A stretch of 43,475 nt of DNA, taken from IMG/VR virus record IMGVR_UViG_3300027911_000006, positions 1 to 43,475 of that record; one strand, given 5' to 3'. The notes beneath the pieces are model-generated. The model saw nothing but the letters and a program-made list of their open reading frames with translations, did not search any database and had not been told where the DNA came from. This stretch comes from a virus. A program made the position numbers and the translations under genes. Positions 1-8,161 of the stretch are shown piece by piece. Each line of letters opens with the position of its first letter. Positions within the stretch are counted from its first letter, which is position 1.

Positions 1-99
1 GGAAGGATAGAGCATCATTTATTGTGTTTGGGTATTAGTAACAGTCTCTTCCATCACCAGGGAATTCCCATAAGGGAAAGACCAATCCCCCATGCCTAT
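1..99. repeat. 99-bp direct repeat shared with the window end
   Basis: These 99 bases are identical to 43377-43475. The overlap shows that the contig closes on itself, so the molecule is circular or circularly permuted, or has a short terminal repeat. A length of exactly 99 is typical of an assembler k-mer overlap, so I do not take it as the physical phage end. One copy should be removed to obtain the true unit of 43,376 bases. It contains a perfect 10-base palindrome at 60-69 (GGGAATTCCC). Confidence 0.95.
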
Positions 100-154
100 T
101 CCCCATGCATGGGAATCATTTAATACTTATCTATATAGATATGACACACCCCCT

Positions 155-180
155 AGTGTTATCTCCTCTCTATAGGAAAA
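155..180 (+). promoter_or_regulatory. Upstream copy of a CTCTATAGG promoter-like repeat
   Basis: AGTGTTATC followed after 3 bases by TCTCTATAGGAAAA. The same two blocks recur at 399-425 with a 4-base spacer, immediately before the large terminase gene. The CTATAGG core superficially resembles T7-type promoters, but the genome has no recognisable single-subunit RNA polymerase, so a host polymerase or an unknown phage factor would have to read it. It could equally be a terminase recognition site. Confidence 0.4.
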
Positions 181-223
181 TATGACCCCCATGCCCAGGG
201 TTAGGGTAAACCCTTATGTCATT

Positions 224-251
224 GGGTGGGGAGGGGGAAAATGTTGTGGGG
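224..251 (+). other. Four G-runs, candidate G-quadruplex
   Basis: G-runs lie at 224-226, 228-231, 233-237 and 248-251 with loops of 1, 1 and 10 bases on the plus strand. This is striking in an AT-rich genome. Four runs of at least three Gs meet the usual sequence rule for an intramolecular quadruplex. Function is unknown; its place upstream of the terminase genes could relate to packaging or to polymerase pausing. Confidence 0.4.
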
Positions 252-398
252 TAATATAGTTATAACCCACCATCCGACGATTTTTATAGATTTCAAATCT
301 AGTAAATGTTAATGCTCGCTAACATGAAATAGAACCTATGGTTCCTTCCAATGAAAAACCAACCTGCATTTCTCGGTATATATAAATTTTGAAATTTA

Positions 399-425
399 AG
401 TGTTATCATTCTCTCTATAGGAAAA
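399..425 (+). promoter_or_regulatory. Second copy of the CTCTATAGG repeat, before terL
   Basis: AGTGTTATC (399-407), spacer ATTC, then TCTCTATAGGAAAA (412-425). It matches the copy at 155-180 apart from a one-base change in spacer length. The 3' end GGAAAAGG (420-427) also serves as the likely ribosome binding site for the ATG at 434. Conservation of two blocks rather than only the ribosome site argues for a protein-binding or promoter function. Confidence 0.45.
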
Positions 426-433
426 GGTGACAC

Positions 434-1858
434 ATGAAGCTAGATAGCCAATTAATTGAAGGATTCGTACGAGTGTTTCTTGCGCCACGTATGGACGCAG
501 TAAAAGCAATCCCTCAGTTTCACCGTACTCTATGGGGGAAGTTCTGCTCAGATAATTCTCGTGTTGTAGTCGCTGCCCCACGTGGAACTGCCAAAACAAC
601 AGCAGTTACCTTCTCAGGAACCCTAGCCTCTGCACTATTTCGTGACCGTGACTTTATCCTTTTAGTATCTAAGACAGAAGGGCAGGTAGTCAGGTTCTTA
701 GCCAATATCAAGGCAGAGCTTCTGGTCAATGAGGAGCTGAAAGCTCAATTTGGCATAAAGCGGTTCGTAAAGGACACTGAGACTGAAGTTGTAGTTGAGT
801 TATTAGACGGACACCAGTTTTGTATAATAGCCAAAGGTTCCGAGCAAGAGGTGCGTGGTCTTCAATGGAATGGTAAACGTCCTAACCTCATTATTATTGA
901 CGATGCTGAGGGTGCCGAGCAGGTAATGAACCCACAACGACGGGAGAAGTTCCGTAACTGGCTATTTAACGACTTATTCCCTTGTGGCTCAGAATATTGC
1001 AAGATAAGGATGGTAGGAACAGTATTACACATGGATTCTGCCCTAGAGCGCCTATTGAAAGACAATCTATGGGACTCAGAACGTTTTGCAGCGCACAATG
1101 AAGACTTTACTGAATTACTGTGGCCTGAAAAACTCCCAAAGCAAAAACTACTAGAAATACGACAATCCTATATTAACCAAGGAAATCCTGATGGCTATAG
1201 CCAAGAATACCTTAATAAGCCTATTGACGCAGAAAATGCTTACTTTCATAAAGACGACTTTATTCATGCCGATACTCCTGATAATTTGGAGTATTACGCT
1301 GCTATTGACTTTGCTATTACCAAGAAAACTAAGTCCGACTATACCGTTATTGCGATTGCAGGGATGGATGATGAGGGTGTGCTCCACATCGTGGACATTA
1401 GACGTGGCAGATGGGATGGCTTTGAGATTATCGAAAATATGTTCTGGGTACAAGAAAAATACTCTCCTAATCTGTTCATCGCTGAGAAAGGGCAAATTAA
1501 ACATACCCTCGATGCCTTCTTAAATGCGGAAATGGTAAAGCGTGGTCAATACATCAACCTACACGCAGTAACCCCTAAAGTAGATAAAGAACAACGTGCC
1601 AAACCATTGCAAGCCCGTATGAGGGCTGGTGGGGTACGGTTTGACAAAGAAAAGAACTGGTACCCTGGTCTAGTAGATGAGATGCTGGTATTTCCTAGAG
1701 GGCAACACGATGACCAAGTAGACGCACTAGCCTATGTTGGCTTGGCGTTAGATAAGGTTACTTTGGCGCCCACTAAAGAAGAGCTTGAAGACGAGGAGTA
1801 CGAAAGAGAATTTGGTAGTCAATTATTTGAAGGACAATCTATCTACACTGGGTATTGA
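434..1858 (+). CDS. terL: Terminase large subunit
   Basis: DNA-packaging motor ATPase and headful or cos nuclease of 474 residues, a normal length. The N-terminal ATPase has a Walker A motif APRGTAKTT (48-56) and a Walker B motif LIIIDD (152-157), followed by a probable coupling motif VGT near 194-196. The C-terminal RNase H-like nuclease shows acidic residues D292, D302 and the HDDQVDALAY segment (425-434). The GGAAAAGG ribosome site fits the ATG at 434. It is followed by the portal gene. The probable small subunit is far away, at 41614-42150, which becomes upstream of this gene after circularisation. Family assignment is firm; the packaging mode cannot be read from sequence alone. Confidence 0.95.
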   Translation: MKLDSQLIEGFVRVFLAPRMDAVKAIPQFHRTLWGKFCSDNSRVVVAAPRGTAKTTAVTFSGTLASALFRDRDFILLVSKTEGQVVRFLANIKAELLVNEELKAQFGIKRFVKDTETEVVVELLDGHQFCIIAKGSEQEVRGLQWNGKRPNLIIIDDAEGAEQVMNPQRREKFRNWLFNDLFPCGSEYCKIRMVGTVLHMDSALERLLKDNLWDSERFAAHNEDFTELLWPEKLPKQKLLEIRQSYINQGNPDGYSQEYLNKPIDAENAYFHKDDFIHADTPDNLEYYAAIDFAITKKTKSDYTVIAIAGMDDEGVLHIVDIRRGRWDGFEIIENMFWVQEKYSPNLFIAEKGQIKHTLDAFLNAEMVKRGQYINLHAVTPKVDKEQRAKPLQARMRAGGVRFDKEKNWYPGLVDEMLVFPRGQHDDQVDALAYVGLALDKVTLAPTKEELEDEEYEREFGSQLFEGQSIYTGY

Positions 1859-1883
1859 CTCTGTTACAATACTGTAGTATTTT
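1855..1883 (+). promoter_or_regulatory. Candidate sigma70 promoter before the portal gene
   Basis: TTGACT (1855-1860) and TATTTT (1878-1883) are separated by 17 bases, giving a 5/6 match at -35 and 4/6 at -10. It sits in the 46-base gap between terL and the portal gene. Confidence 0.4.
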
Positions 1884-1904
1884 CCTTAAAACACAAGGCA
1901 AACA

Positions 1905-3929
1905 ATGAAAATCGAAGAACTCTTACGTTCCCCTAATATTGCTGAAATGATGGATGACGATGCTTTGTCATCATTAGGCTTTACATTGATGAATGACATC
2001 AATCTAGACTTAACTTCACGTCTTGAATGGGAAGAGCGTAATGAGAAGGCTAACAAACTAGCCCTTCAAGTAGTTGAACGTAAAACATTCCCTTGGCCTG
2101 GTGCTTCGAATGTAAAGTTCCCATTGATTACCATTGCTGCAATGCAATACCATAGTCGTGCATACCCAGCCCTTATTTCTAATAATGAAGTAGTCAAGTG
2201 TAAAGTTTATGGTAAAGATGATGACGGTGAAATGCACAAACGTGCAGACCGTGTGTCACGTCACATGACTTACCAAGTTATGGAAGAAGATGAAGGTTGG
2301 GAAGAGAACACTGATAAAACATTATTGGTTCAGGCTATCTCTGGTACAGCAATCAAGAAATCTTACTTTGACCCAGTAAAAGGTCATAACGTATCAGAAT
2401 TAGTATTACCAAATGACTTTATTGTTAACTACTATACAAAGTCTATTGCAGAGTCCCCACGAGTATCTCATCGCATTCTGTTTACCTCAAATGATTTGCA
2501 TGAGCGTCAAGTTCGTGGATTGTTCCTTAAACTAGACGACCAACCACCTCCTAGCACTCCACAGCAGTCTATGCTGACAAATGCGATGGAAGATGCACAA
2601 GGCGTTCGTATGCCTACAGGTGACCCTGACACCCCATACGAATTTTTCGAAACTCACTTTTGGCATGACTTTGATGAAGATGGTTACAAAGAGCCGTACA
2701 TTGCCTACATCCGTAGAGACACTGGTAAAATCTACCGTATTGTCGCCCGTTACTTTGAAGACTCGATTGAGTACCACAACGGTGAAATTATCCGCATTAA
2801 GCCTGAACAGTACTTCACAAAATATGGCTTTGTACCTAGCCCAGACGGTGGATTCTATGACCTTGGTTTTGGCGTATTGCTTGGGCCTACTAATGACTCG
2901 GTAAATACCATTGTTAACCAGTTGATTGACGCTGGTACGATGAGTGTTACTGGTGGTGGATTTTTAGGGCGTGGAGTTAAAATTAAAGGTGGCGACTATT
3001 CATTCAAGCCACACGAGTGGAAGCGTGTAGACAGCACAGGTGATGACCTTCGTGCCAACATCTTCCCATTGCCAGTTCGTGAACCTAATGCCGTATCATT
3101 CCAACTCTTGCAACTCCTCATTAACTATGGTGAGCGTATTGCAGGTGCAACAGACATTATGACAGGTGTAAGCCCTGGTCAAAATACTCCTGCAGAGACA
3201 AGTCGTAACACTGTAGAGCAAGGTATGAAAGTATTTAATGGTATCTACAAGCGCACTTGGAGAGCCATGAAAGAAGAATTCCAAAAGCTATATCGTCTCA
3301 ATCAACTTTATTTGCCAAGTGAGCCAGTAGAGTTTGAATACAATAACGAACTATCATTCGTATTGCCTGACGACTATTCTATGGATATGAAGTTAGTTAA
3401 ACCTGCTGCTGACCCTAACGTTGTTTCAGATAGTCAACGTCAGATGCAAGCACAAGCCGTATTACAGTTAGCCCAAACAACACCTGGCTTCAATATGTAT
3501 GAAGTCCAAAAACGTTACTTAGATTCACTCAAAGTTTACGCTATTGACCAAGTTCTTCCTGACCCTAAAGGCCCTAACGCTATTAAGCCAGGCCCATCTG
3601 AGAAGATGCAGATAGAGCAGATGAAGAACCAAGAGCGTCAGATGAATCATCAACTCAAATTTAAACTTGGTATTGCCAAACTCATGCAAGAAGCAGAGCT
3701 ACAGCAAGCCAAGATTACAGAATTGCAAGCGAAGGCTGTACTTGAACTCGAACAAGCAGATGGAGTCAAGTCTGGTCATGCGATTGCGATGTTGGAAGCC
3801 CAAATAGGTGCTAAGAGAGCGCACGTAGATGGCATTTTGAAGTCTATAGAAATGATGACAAACCTAGAGAGAGAGGCAAGTAATGACACAGCAGGAATGG
3901 CAGGAGTGGCTTCACCACCACGTAACTGA
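1905..3929 (+). CDS. Portal protein (podovirus, P22-like)
   Basis: A protein of 674 residues forming the dodecameric ring through which DNA enters and leaves the head. Length and order (after TerL, before scaffold and coat) match P22-type portals. Visible features are an N-terminal segment rich in W, P and N (FPWPGASNVKFPL), a central region, and a C-terminal stretch of about 565-655 that is rich in Q, K, E and A with strong coiled-coil character, like the barrel and stalk of P22-type portals. Its end overlaps the next gene by 47 bases. I see no fused nuclease or protease domain. Confidence 0.9.
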   Translation: MKIEELLRSPNIAEMMDDDALSSLGFTLMNDINLDLTSRLEWEERNEKANKLALQVVERKTFPWPGASNVKFPLITIAAMQYHSRAYPALISNNEVVKCKVYGKDDDGEMHKRADRVSRHMTYQVMEEDEGWEENTDKTLLVQAISGTAIKKSYFDPVKGHNVSELVLPNDFIVNYYTKSIAESPRVSHRILFTSNDLHERQVRGLFLKLDDQPPPSTPQQSMLTNAMEDAQGVRMPTGDPDTPYEFFETHFWHDFDEDGYKEPYIAYIRRDTGKIYRIVARYFEDSIEYHNGEIIRIKPEQYFTKYGFVPSPDGGFYDLGFGVLLGPTNDSVNTIVNQLIDAGTMSVTGGGFLGRGVKIKGGDYSFKPHEWKRVDSTGDDLRANIFPLPVREPNAVSFQLLQLLINYGERIAGATDIMTGVSPGQNTPAETSRNTVEQGMKVFNGIYKRTWRAMKEEFQKLYRLNQLYLPSEPVEFEYNNELSFVLPDDYSMDMKLVKPAADPNVVSDSQRQMQAQAVLQLAQTTPGFNMYEVQKRYLDSLKVYAIDQVLPDPKGPNAIKPGPSEKMQIEQMKNQERQMNHQLKFKLGIAKLMQEAELQQAKITELQAKAVLELEQADGVKSGHAIAMLEAQIGAKRAHVDGILKSIEMMTNLEREASNDTAGMAGVASPPRN

Positions 3930-4089
3930 AGAATTCTTTAATTTTTTAAAGAAGGCTAAAGCTGAAACGCAAGAAGCATGGGCTAATCGCCAGTTTGTAA
4001 CTGAAGGGGAAAATCAATTTGCATTAGGTGGAGTCTATTCCATCAATCAAATTCTTGATTTGACTTATGAAGATATTACGGGGGTTTAA
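3883..4089 (+). CDS. Small hypothetical protein between portal and co-chaperonin
   Basis: An acidic, W/Q-rich protein of 68 residues starting inside the portal gene in another frame. A clear ribosome site (GAGAGAGGC) precedes ATG 3883, and its stop overlaps the next start by one base. I do not recognise a domain. Small proteins in this slot are common in P22-like phages, and the position suggests a head-assembly role, which is inference only. Confidence 0.75.
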   Translation: MTQQEWQEWLHHHVTEEFFNFLKKAKAETQEAWANRQFVTEGENQFALGGVYSINQILDLTYEDITGV

Positions 4090-4412
4090 TGAATACATCA
4101 GGATGGAAACCTACGGGTCACCGTGTACTCGTTCGGGTAGAGCAAGTTGAGCGCACAACAGAAAGCGGCATTATTATCGCTGACATCACCGCAGACAAGG
4201 AACAACTTGGTCAAGATGGTGGAGTCGTCGTCGAGCTTGGCAATACTGCTTATTCCGACCAATCGGAGGCGTGGTGCAAACCAGGAGACTACGTTAAGTT
4301 CGGAAAGTACGCAGGACAACTTATCCGACCAAAAGAAGCCTTAGATGGCATTGAATATCGTGTATTAAACGATTTAGATATAGTTTTAGTAAAACAAGGA
4401 GATAGTAAATGA
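4089..4412 (+). CDS. GroES-like co-chaperonin
   Basis: A Cpn10-family protein of 107 residues that would cap the host GroEL chamber and help fold phage proteins. Seen: the GroES start signature HRVLVRVEQ (11-19), a mobile-loop region with a hydrophobic tripeptide in TESGIII (24-30), the conserved GDYVKFGKYAG (66-76) and the closing strand RVLNDLDIVLV (91-101). It lies between portal and scaffold and overlaps the scaffold start (ATGA). T4 gp31 and RB49 CocO are known phage co-chaperonins for coat folding, so a role in folding the coat protein encoded 2 kb downstream is likely. Family assignment is strong; the client is inferred. Confidence 0.88.
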   Translation: MNTSGWKPTGHRVLVRVEQVERTTESGIIIADITADKEQLGQDGGVVVELGNTAYSDQSEAWCKPGDYVKFGKYAGQLIRPKEALDGIEYRVLNDLDIVLVKQGDSK

Positions 4413-5239
4413 GTGAAGAGCTGGCACAAGTATCAGCCGAATCATTAGATGGTTCAGCATCACAAGAAGCACAAACAGAAGGCACGCAGATTGAAGAGTC
4501 TGGTATTGATAAAGAGACACTAGCCGAGGCTAAACGACAAGGTTGGGTTCCCCAAGAAGAATATAACGGCCCAGAAGACAAATGGGTTGACGCAGAAACC
4601 TTTGTAAAGAAGGGTAAAGAGATTAATGCTCTGTTGCGTAAAGACAACGATTTCTTGAAGCGTGAAGTAGCGGAAATGAAGTCTACTATGATGGAATTCA
4701 AAAAGTTCCATGCAGAGACTGAAAAACGTGCTTATGAACGTGCTATGGCAGATTTGCGTGAGCAAAAGAAAGAAGCCATCTCTACTGGTGACGGTGACAA
4801 AGTTCTTCAGATTGATGATGCTATTGATGAATTAAAACAATCTCGTCAAACAGAAAAAGTAGCACATCCTGTAAATCAGCCTGATTCTACCTTTATTCAA
4901 TGGAGCGAAGAGAACAAATGGTATACCTCTGACGCACAACTTAAAACCGAAGCCGACATGATAGGTGAAGTTATTAAGCGTCAGAACCCTACATTGATTG
5001 GAGAAGCATTCCTAAATGAGGTTACAACCCGTGTTAAGCGTATGTACCCTGAAAAGTTTACTAATGCTAACCGTAATCGTCCATCTCCTGTAGAAGGTAC
5101 AACTGCTCCTAAAGCATCTCAGAAAGCTGGTAAAGGATTTAATGACCTTCCTCCTGAAGCTAAAGCAGCTTGCCAAAAGTTTGAAAAGCAAGGTCTCATT
5201 ACCCGTGAAGCCTATTTAAAAGAATATTTTGGTGAATAA
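4409..5239 (+). CDS. Scaffolding protein
   Basis: A charged, largely helical protein of 276 residues located directly before the coat cluster, as expected for an assembly scaffold. Residues 1-40 are acidic and low-complexity. Residues 45-66 carry the GWVPQEEY and DKWVDAETFV pattern often seen in phage scaffold-type proteins. Residues 80-150 are a predicted coiled coil rich in E, K and R. The C-terminus has a basic then mixed segment (RVKRMYPEKF) that could bind coat. It starts in an ATGA overlap with the co-chaperonin gene. No protease is visible nearby, so it probably leaves the head intact, as in P22. Confidence 0.75.
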   Translation: MSEELAQVSAESLDGSASQEAQTEGTQIEESGIDKETLAEAKRQGWVPQEEYNGPEDKWVDAETFVKKGKEINALLRKDNDFLKREVAEMKSTMMEFKKFHAETEKRAYERAMADLREQKKEAISTGDGDKVLQIDDAIDELKQSRQTEKVAHPVNQPDSTFIQWSEENKWYTSDAQLKTEADMIGEVIKRQNPTLIGEAFLNEVTTRVKRMYPEKFTNANRNRPSPVEGTTAPKASQKAGKGFNDLPPEAKAACQKFEKQGLITREAYLKEYFGE

Positions 5240-5242
5240 CCA

Positions 5243-5270
5243 TTGTATTTATAGTAAAATCACTTAAAAT
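5243..5270 (+). promoter_or_regulatory. Candidate sigma70 promoter for the head genes
   Basis: TTGTAT (5243-5248) and TAAAAT (5265-5270) with a 16-base spacer, in the 48-base gap before 5288. A strong TTAGGAG ribosome site (5274-5280) follows. It could boost expression of the decoration and coat genes. Confidence 0.4.
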
Positions 5271-5287
5271 AAGTTAGGAGTAATATA

Positions 5288-5785
5288 ATGCCAAGAGTAA
5301 GCAAAACACAAAGTAATCCTGAAACACAAGTTCGGTCTGTAGCTGACCGAGAGACCGAGACAGTTCGTTCACAGGCACAACGCCCAAGACGTAATTCAAT
5401 TGGTGTTCCAAGATTAACTTTGGCAGTAACTGACGAAATTCCAGGTCACCATCTTTGCTGGATGAATGATGATGGAAACGTTCAGAATGCACTAGATAGC
5501 GGATATGAGTTTGTCACCCGTGGTGAGACAGAGTTAGCAAATGGAGTCACACCTCAAAATACGGATATGAGTGACAAAATCAAACAAAAGGTAGGTACTA
5601 CACAGCAAGGCGATGTTCTATATGCTTATTTGATGAAGATTAAAAATGAGTGGCACGAGGAAGATATGGCTGCTATTGAACTTCAAAACAAACAAGTAGA
5701 AGATGCGATTGCTAGTGGAAATATTAATGGCTCCGTTGGTCAAGATGGGCGTTACAACGCTGGCATCTCGATTAAGCGGACTTAA
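5288..5785 (+). CDS. Head-region hypothetical protein
   Basis: A protein of 165 residues with a basic, disordered-looking N-terminus (about 1-40) and a soluble mixed domain containing the distinctive WMNDDGNVQNALDSGYEFV segment. It lies between scaffold and coat with a consensus ribosome site. Proteins of this type and position are common in podovirus head modules. I cannot assign a specific function; a minor head or scaffold-assisting role is inferred from context. Confidence 0.75.
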   Translation: MPRVSKTQSNPETQVRSVADRETETVRSQAQRPRRNSIGVPRLTLAVTDEIPGHHLCWMNDDGNVQNALDSGYEFVTRGETELANGVTPQNTDMSDKIKQKVGTTQQGDVLYAYLMKIKNEWHEEDMAAIELQNKQVEDAIASGNINGSVGQDGRYNAGISIKRT

Positions 5786-5812
5786 ACTTAATTTTATTGG
5801 AGCTTTATCACA

Positions 5813-6409
5813 ATGGCGAACTTAAATGCACCATTCGGCTTTTCAGCCGTGATTTATGGTACAAGCGGCGTCAATAACCAACAACAACGTGTTTACTATG
5901 TTCCATCAACTGATACCTCTGCGTATTACATTGGTGACACAGTTTACACAGTTGACGGTGGCGACGCTGCAGGTACTCCTGCGGTAGCAAAATGTACTTC
6001 TGGTCAAACACCTCGTGGTGTTGTAACTGGCGTATTGATTGCTAACCCTAACAACCCTTCTATCCAAGGTACAAACATTGACTTGACTACTACAAGCGTT
6101 CCTGCTTCTAAGTCTCAAGCCTACTACCTGCTCATCAATGATGACCCAGACCAGGTATATTGCATCCAAGGTGATAGCACAACTTTTGCAACAACTGACG
6201 TAAACAAGAACGCAACCTACACTGTAGCTGCTCCTTCTATTTCAAATCAGATGTCTGCAACCGTATTAACTGGTACCACTACTTCTTCTACAGCAGCATT
6301 GAAGATTGTTGGCATTGAACCAATCCCAGGCAACAACTTGGGGCCTTATGTACGTTTCTTCGTTCTCTTCAACGAGCACGAAATGTTACGTCCATCTGCT
6401 GGTATCTAA
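5813..6409 (+). CDS. Probable head decoration or structural protein
   Basis: A protein of 198 residues rich in T, S, N, G and V with few charges, as in beta-rich virion surface proteins. The N-terminal NAPFGFSAV (5-13) is a pattern I associate with small phage head proteins. It ends 15 bases before the coat gene and shares the coat gene's biased codon use (GCT, GGT, AAC), which suggests high expression. No enzyme motif is visible. A decoration role is inferred from position and composition. Confidence 0.7.
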   Translation: MANLNAPFGFSAVIYGTSGVNNQQQRVYYVPSTDTSAYYIGDTVYTVDGGDAAGTPAVAKCTSGQTPRGVVTGVLIANPNNPSIQGTNIDLTTTSVPASKSQAYYLLINDDPDQVYCIQGDSTTFATTDVNKNATYTVAAPSISNQMSATVLTGTTTSSTAALKIVGIEPIPGNNLGPYVRFFVLFNEHEMLRPSAGI

Positions 6410-6424
6410 TTAGGAGAATAAAAA

Positions 6425-7366
6425 ATGGCTGGTATTATTACAACTGGTTCGTTTCCAAAAGCACTGTGGCCTGGTATTAAGGCTTGGTGGGGTCGTTCAT
6501 ACAATGAACATCCTGTCGAATACACAGACTTGTTTGACACAACCACATCTGACAAAAACTACGAAGAGTACGTCCAAGCTACTGGCTTCGGTCTTGCTCC
6601 ACAAAAACCACAAGGTCAAGGCGTTGTTTACGACTCTGAGACTCAAGGTTTCGTAACTCGTTTAACTAACGTTGCATACGGCTTGGGCTACATCGTTACC
6701 CAAGAAGAACTTGCTGACAACCTTTATGAAGTTGTTTCCAAGCGTCGTGCTGCTGCTAACGCTTTCTCTATGCGTCAAACCAAAGAGAACGTTGCTGCTA
6801 ACGTATACAACAACGCTTTCTCTTCCAGCTATACTGGTGGTGACGGTGTATCACTCTTGAATCCTTCTCATCCAAATACATCTGGTGGCACATTCAGCAA
6901 CTTGTTATCTACTGCGGCTAACTTGTCTGAAGCAGCTATTGAGAACTTGATTATTCAACAGATGTTGGCAACCAATGACCGTGGCTTGCGTATCAATTTG
7001 ATGCCTCGCTCAATCATTGTTCACCCAAGCAACTGGTTTGAAGCTAATCGCATCCTCAAGTCTGTATATTCATACAACACTGGTGCTAACCCTCCTGGTA
7101 CTGCAAGTAACGCTGTAAACGTATTACACGCTACTAACGCATTGCCTGAAGGTATCAAGATGAACCATTACCTCACAAGTACTAAAGCATGGTTTATCCG
7201 TGCAAACGTACCTATGAATACAGGTATGATTCACCAAGAGCGTCAAGCTATTACTTTCGACCAAGACAATGACTTTGATACGATGAATGCTAAGGCTAAA
7301 TCGTATGAGCGTTATGCCTTCGGTTGGGGTGACCCACGTGCATTGTGGGGTACTCCTGGAGTTTAA
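6425..7366 (+). CDS. Major capsid protein
   Basis: A coat protein of 313 residues. The case rests on position (after scaffold, before a strong terminator), on codon use skewed to abundant tRNAs, and on sequence segments such as TRLTNVAYGLGYIVTQEEL (80-98) and LMPRSIIVHP (193-202), typical of the HK97-fold head subunits sometimes grouped with Mu gpT-like coats. The N-terminus shows no obvious propeptide. The ribosome site TTAGGAG lies 7-13 bases upstream. A factor-independent terminator follows the stop, consistent with the most abundant late message ending here. Confidence 0.88.
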   Translation: MAGIITTGSFPKALWPGIKAWWGRSYNEHPVEYTDLFDTTTSDKNYEEYVQATGFGLAPQKPQGQGVVYDSETQGFVTRLTNVAYGLGYIVTQEELADNLYEVVSKRRAAANAFSMRQTKENVAANVYNNAFSSSYTGGDGVSLLNPSHPNTSGGTFSNLLSTAANLSEAAIENLIIQQMLATNDRGLRINLMPRSIIVHPSNWFEANRILKSVYSYNTGANPPGTASNAVNVLHATNALPEGIKMNHYLTSTKAWFIRANVPMNTGMIHQERQAITFDQDNDFDTMNAKAKSYERYAFGWGDPRALWGTPGV

Positions 7367-7387
7367 TTAACTCGCACGTGAGCGATT

Positions 7388-7424
7388 CCCCCTAGCTTCC
7401 CAAAAGGTTTCTAGGGGGTTTTTT
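7388..7424 (+). terminator. Rho-independent terminator after the coat gene
   Basis: The perfect 8-bp stem CCCCCTAG (7388-7395) / CTAGGGGG (7411-7418) has a 15-base loop and is followed by six Ts (7419-7424). It lies 22 bases after the coat stop and is the clearest terminator in the genome. Genes downstream are presumably served by read-through or by promoters such as the one at 8519. Confidence 0.9.
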
Positions 7425-7446
7425 CTCTAAACTTAAAGGAAAAATT

Positions 7447-7590
7447 ATGCCTAACAAAAAATTACGTGAAGGCCAACCAATTGGAATGGGTATCAAAGCT
7501 CCTATGGGTGCTGAGAAAAAAGCTCTCAAGGGCAAAGTAACAAACCCAACACAACCAACTAAGGCTAAACAACCTAAAGGCGGGTACTAA
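7447..7590 (+). CDS. Small basic protein
   Basis: A Lys, Pro and Gly-rich peptide of 47 residues, predicted disordered, with the ribosome site AAAGGA (7435-7440). It follows the coat terminator and ends 2 bases before the next gene. I do not recognise it. Composition would suit nucleic-acid or virion contact, but no function can be assigned. Confidence 0.65.
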   Translation: MPNKKLREGQPIGMGIKAPMGAEKKALKGKVTNPTQPTKAKQPKGGY

Positions 7591-7592
7591 TC

Positions 7593-8000
7593 ATGCCTCA
7601 ATCCATTACTCCGTTACAGATTCTAAATGACGGTTACCGTAATGCCACTTTAAAAATTGATGGCTATGTTAATGCCGTTGATTACACAAACTATACAGTT
7701 CTTGACCCAAGTACATTGAGTCAAATTGATGCACAAGGAACAATTCCAAGTAAAGTACGTATTAAGCGTATTAACTTTGATATTCAAGATGGTATTCAAG
7801 TTGATTTAATTTGGGATGGTGCAACACCTACAAGTTTGTGGCGGTTAACTGGTCGTGGTGAGATTAAAGCTGGCCCATTTGGCGGTATTACCGATAATGC
7901 AGTAACACCTACTGGTAAAATTCTGTTAAGTACTATTGGTGGAGCAACAACTTCTTCCAATACTTCATTTACCATTATTTTAGAAATTATTAAAGATTAA
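7593..8000 (+). CDS. Structural hypothetical protein
   Basis: A beta-rich protein of 135 residues with the pattern IKRINFDIQDGIQVDLIWDG (57-76), then a Gly/Thr-rich end and the strand TSFTIILEIIKD. The alternating hydrophobic pattern and low charge fit a small virion protein. It is tightly packed between 7590 and 8002. No named family is recognised. Confidence 0.7.
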   Translation: MPQSITPLQILNDGYRNATLKIDGYVNAVDYTNYTVLDPSTLSQIDAQGTIPSKVRIKRINFDIQDGIQVDLIWDGATPTSLWRLTGRGEIKAGPFGGITDNAVTPTGKILLSTIGGATTSSNTSFTIILEIIKD

Positions 8001-8001
8001 T

Positions 8002-8160
8002 ATGGAAATAGCTCAAAGTAACGCAAAGGAAATACAATTAATAGCTACTATTACTCGTGCAGACGGTACTGTAGAGCAATTGGGCGTTATAGACTATTGG
8101 CATAAAAACCCTATTAAATTATTTGTTTGGAAACTTAAACAGTTTCTAGAAAGGAAATAA
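8002..8160 (+). CDS. Small hypothetical protein
   Basis: A peptide of 52 residues with an N-terminal strand-like part (IQLIATITRADGTVEQLGVI) and a basic, aromatic C-terminus (FVWKLKQFLERK). It starts one base after the previous stop and ends one base before the next start, so it is clearly part of the operon. The function is unknown. Confidence 0.6.
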   Translation: MEIAQSNAKEIQLIATITRADGTVEQLGVIDYWHKNPIKLFVWKLKQFLERK

Positions 8161-8161
8161 A

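Larger units (their letters stand above)
100..433. other. Non-coding region upstream of the large terminase gene
   Basis: Together with 43234-43376 this forms the longest gene-free stretch across the closed junction. I see no convincing gene. It holds three copies of CCCCATGC (87-96 on the edge, 101-108, 186-196), a near-palindrome at 98-116, a perfect 14-base palindrome TATCTATATAGATA at 128-141, a G-run cluster at 224-251, and two copies of a promoter-like repeat (155-180 and 399-425). Its position next to TerL makes it a candidate for the packaging start site or for late gene control; this is inference. Confidence 0.6.

Noticed and set aside
155-180. T7-type phage promoter
   Set aside because: The CTATAGG core is suggestive, but no single-subunit RNA polymerase gene is present and the rest of the T7 consensus is missing.
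195-215. Telomere-like GGGTTAGGG
   Set aside because: It is a single short occurrence without tandem copies; AGGGT can simply pair with ACCCT nearby. No telomere or hairpin-end replication genes (protelomerase) are seen.
1191-1523. 110-codon plus-strand frame inside terL
   Set aside because: Leucine-rich and low in charge, typical of an out-of-frame reading; terL is intact with all motifs and there is no ribosome site.
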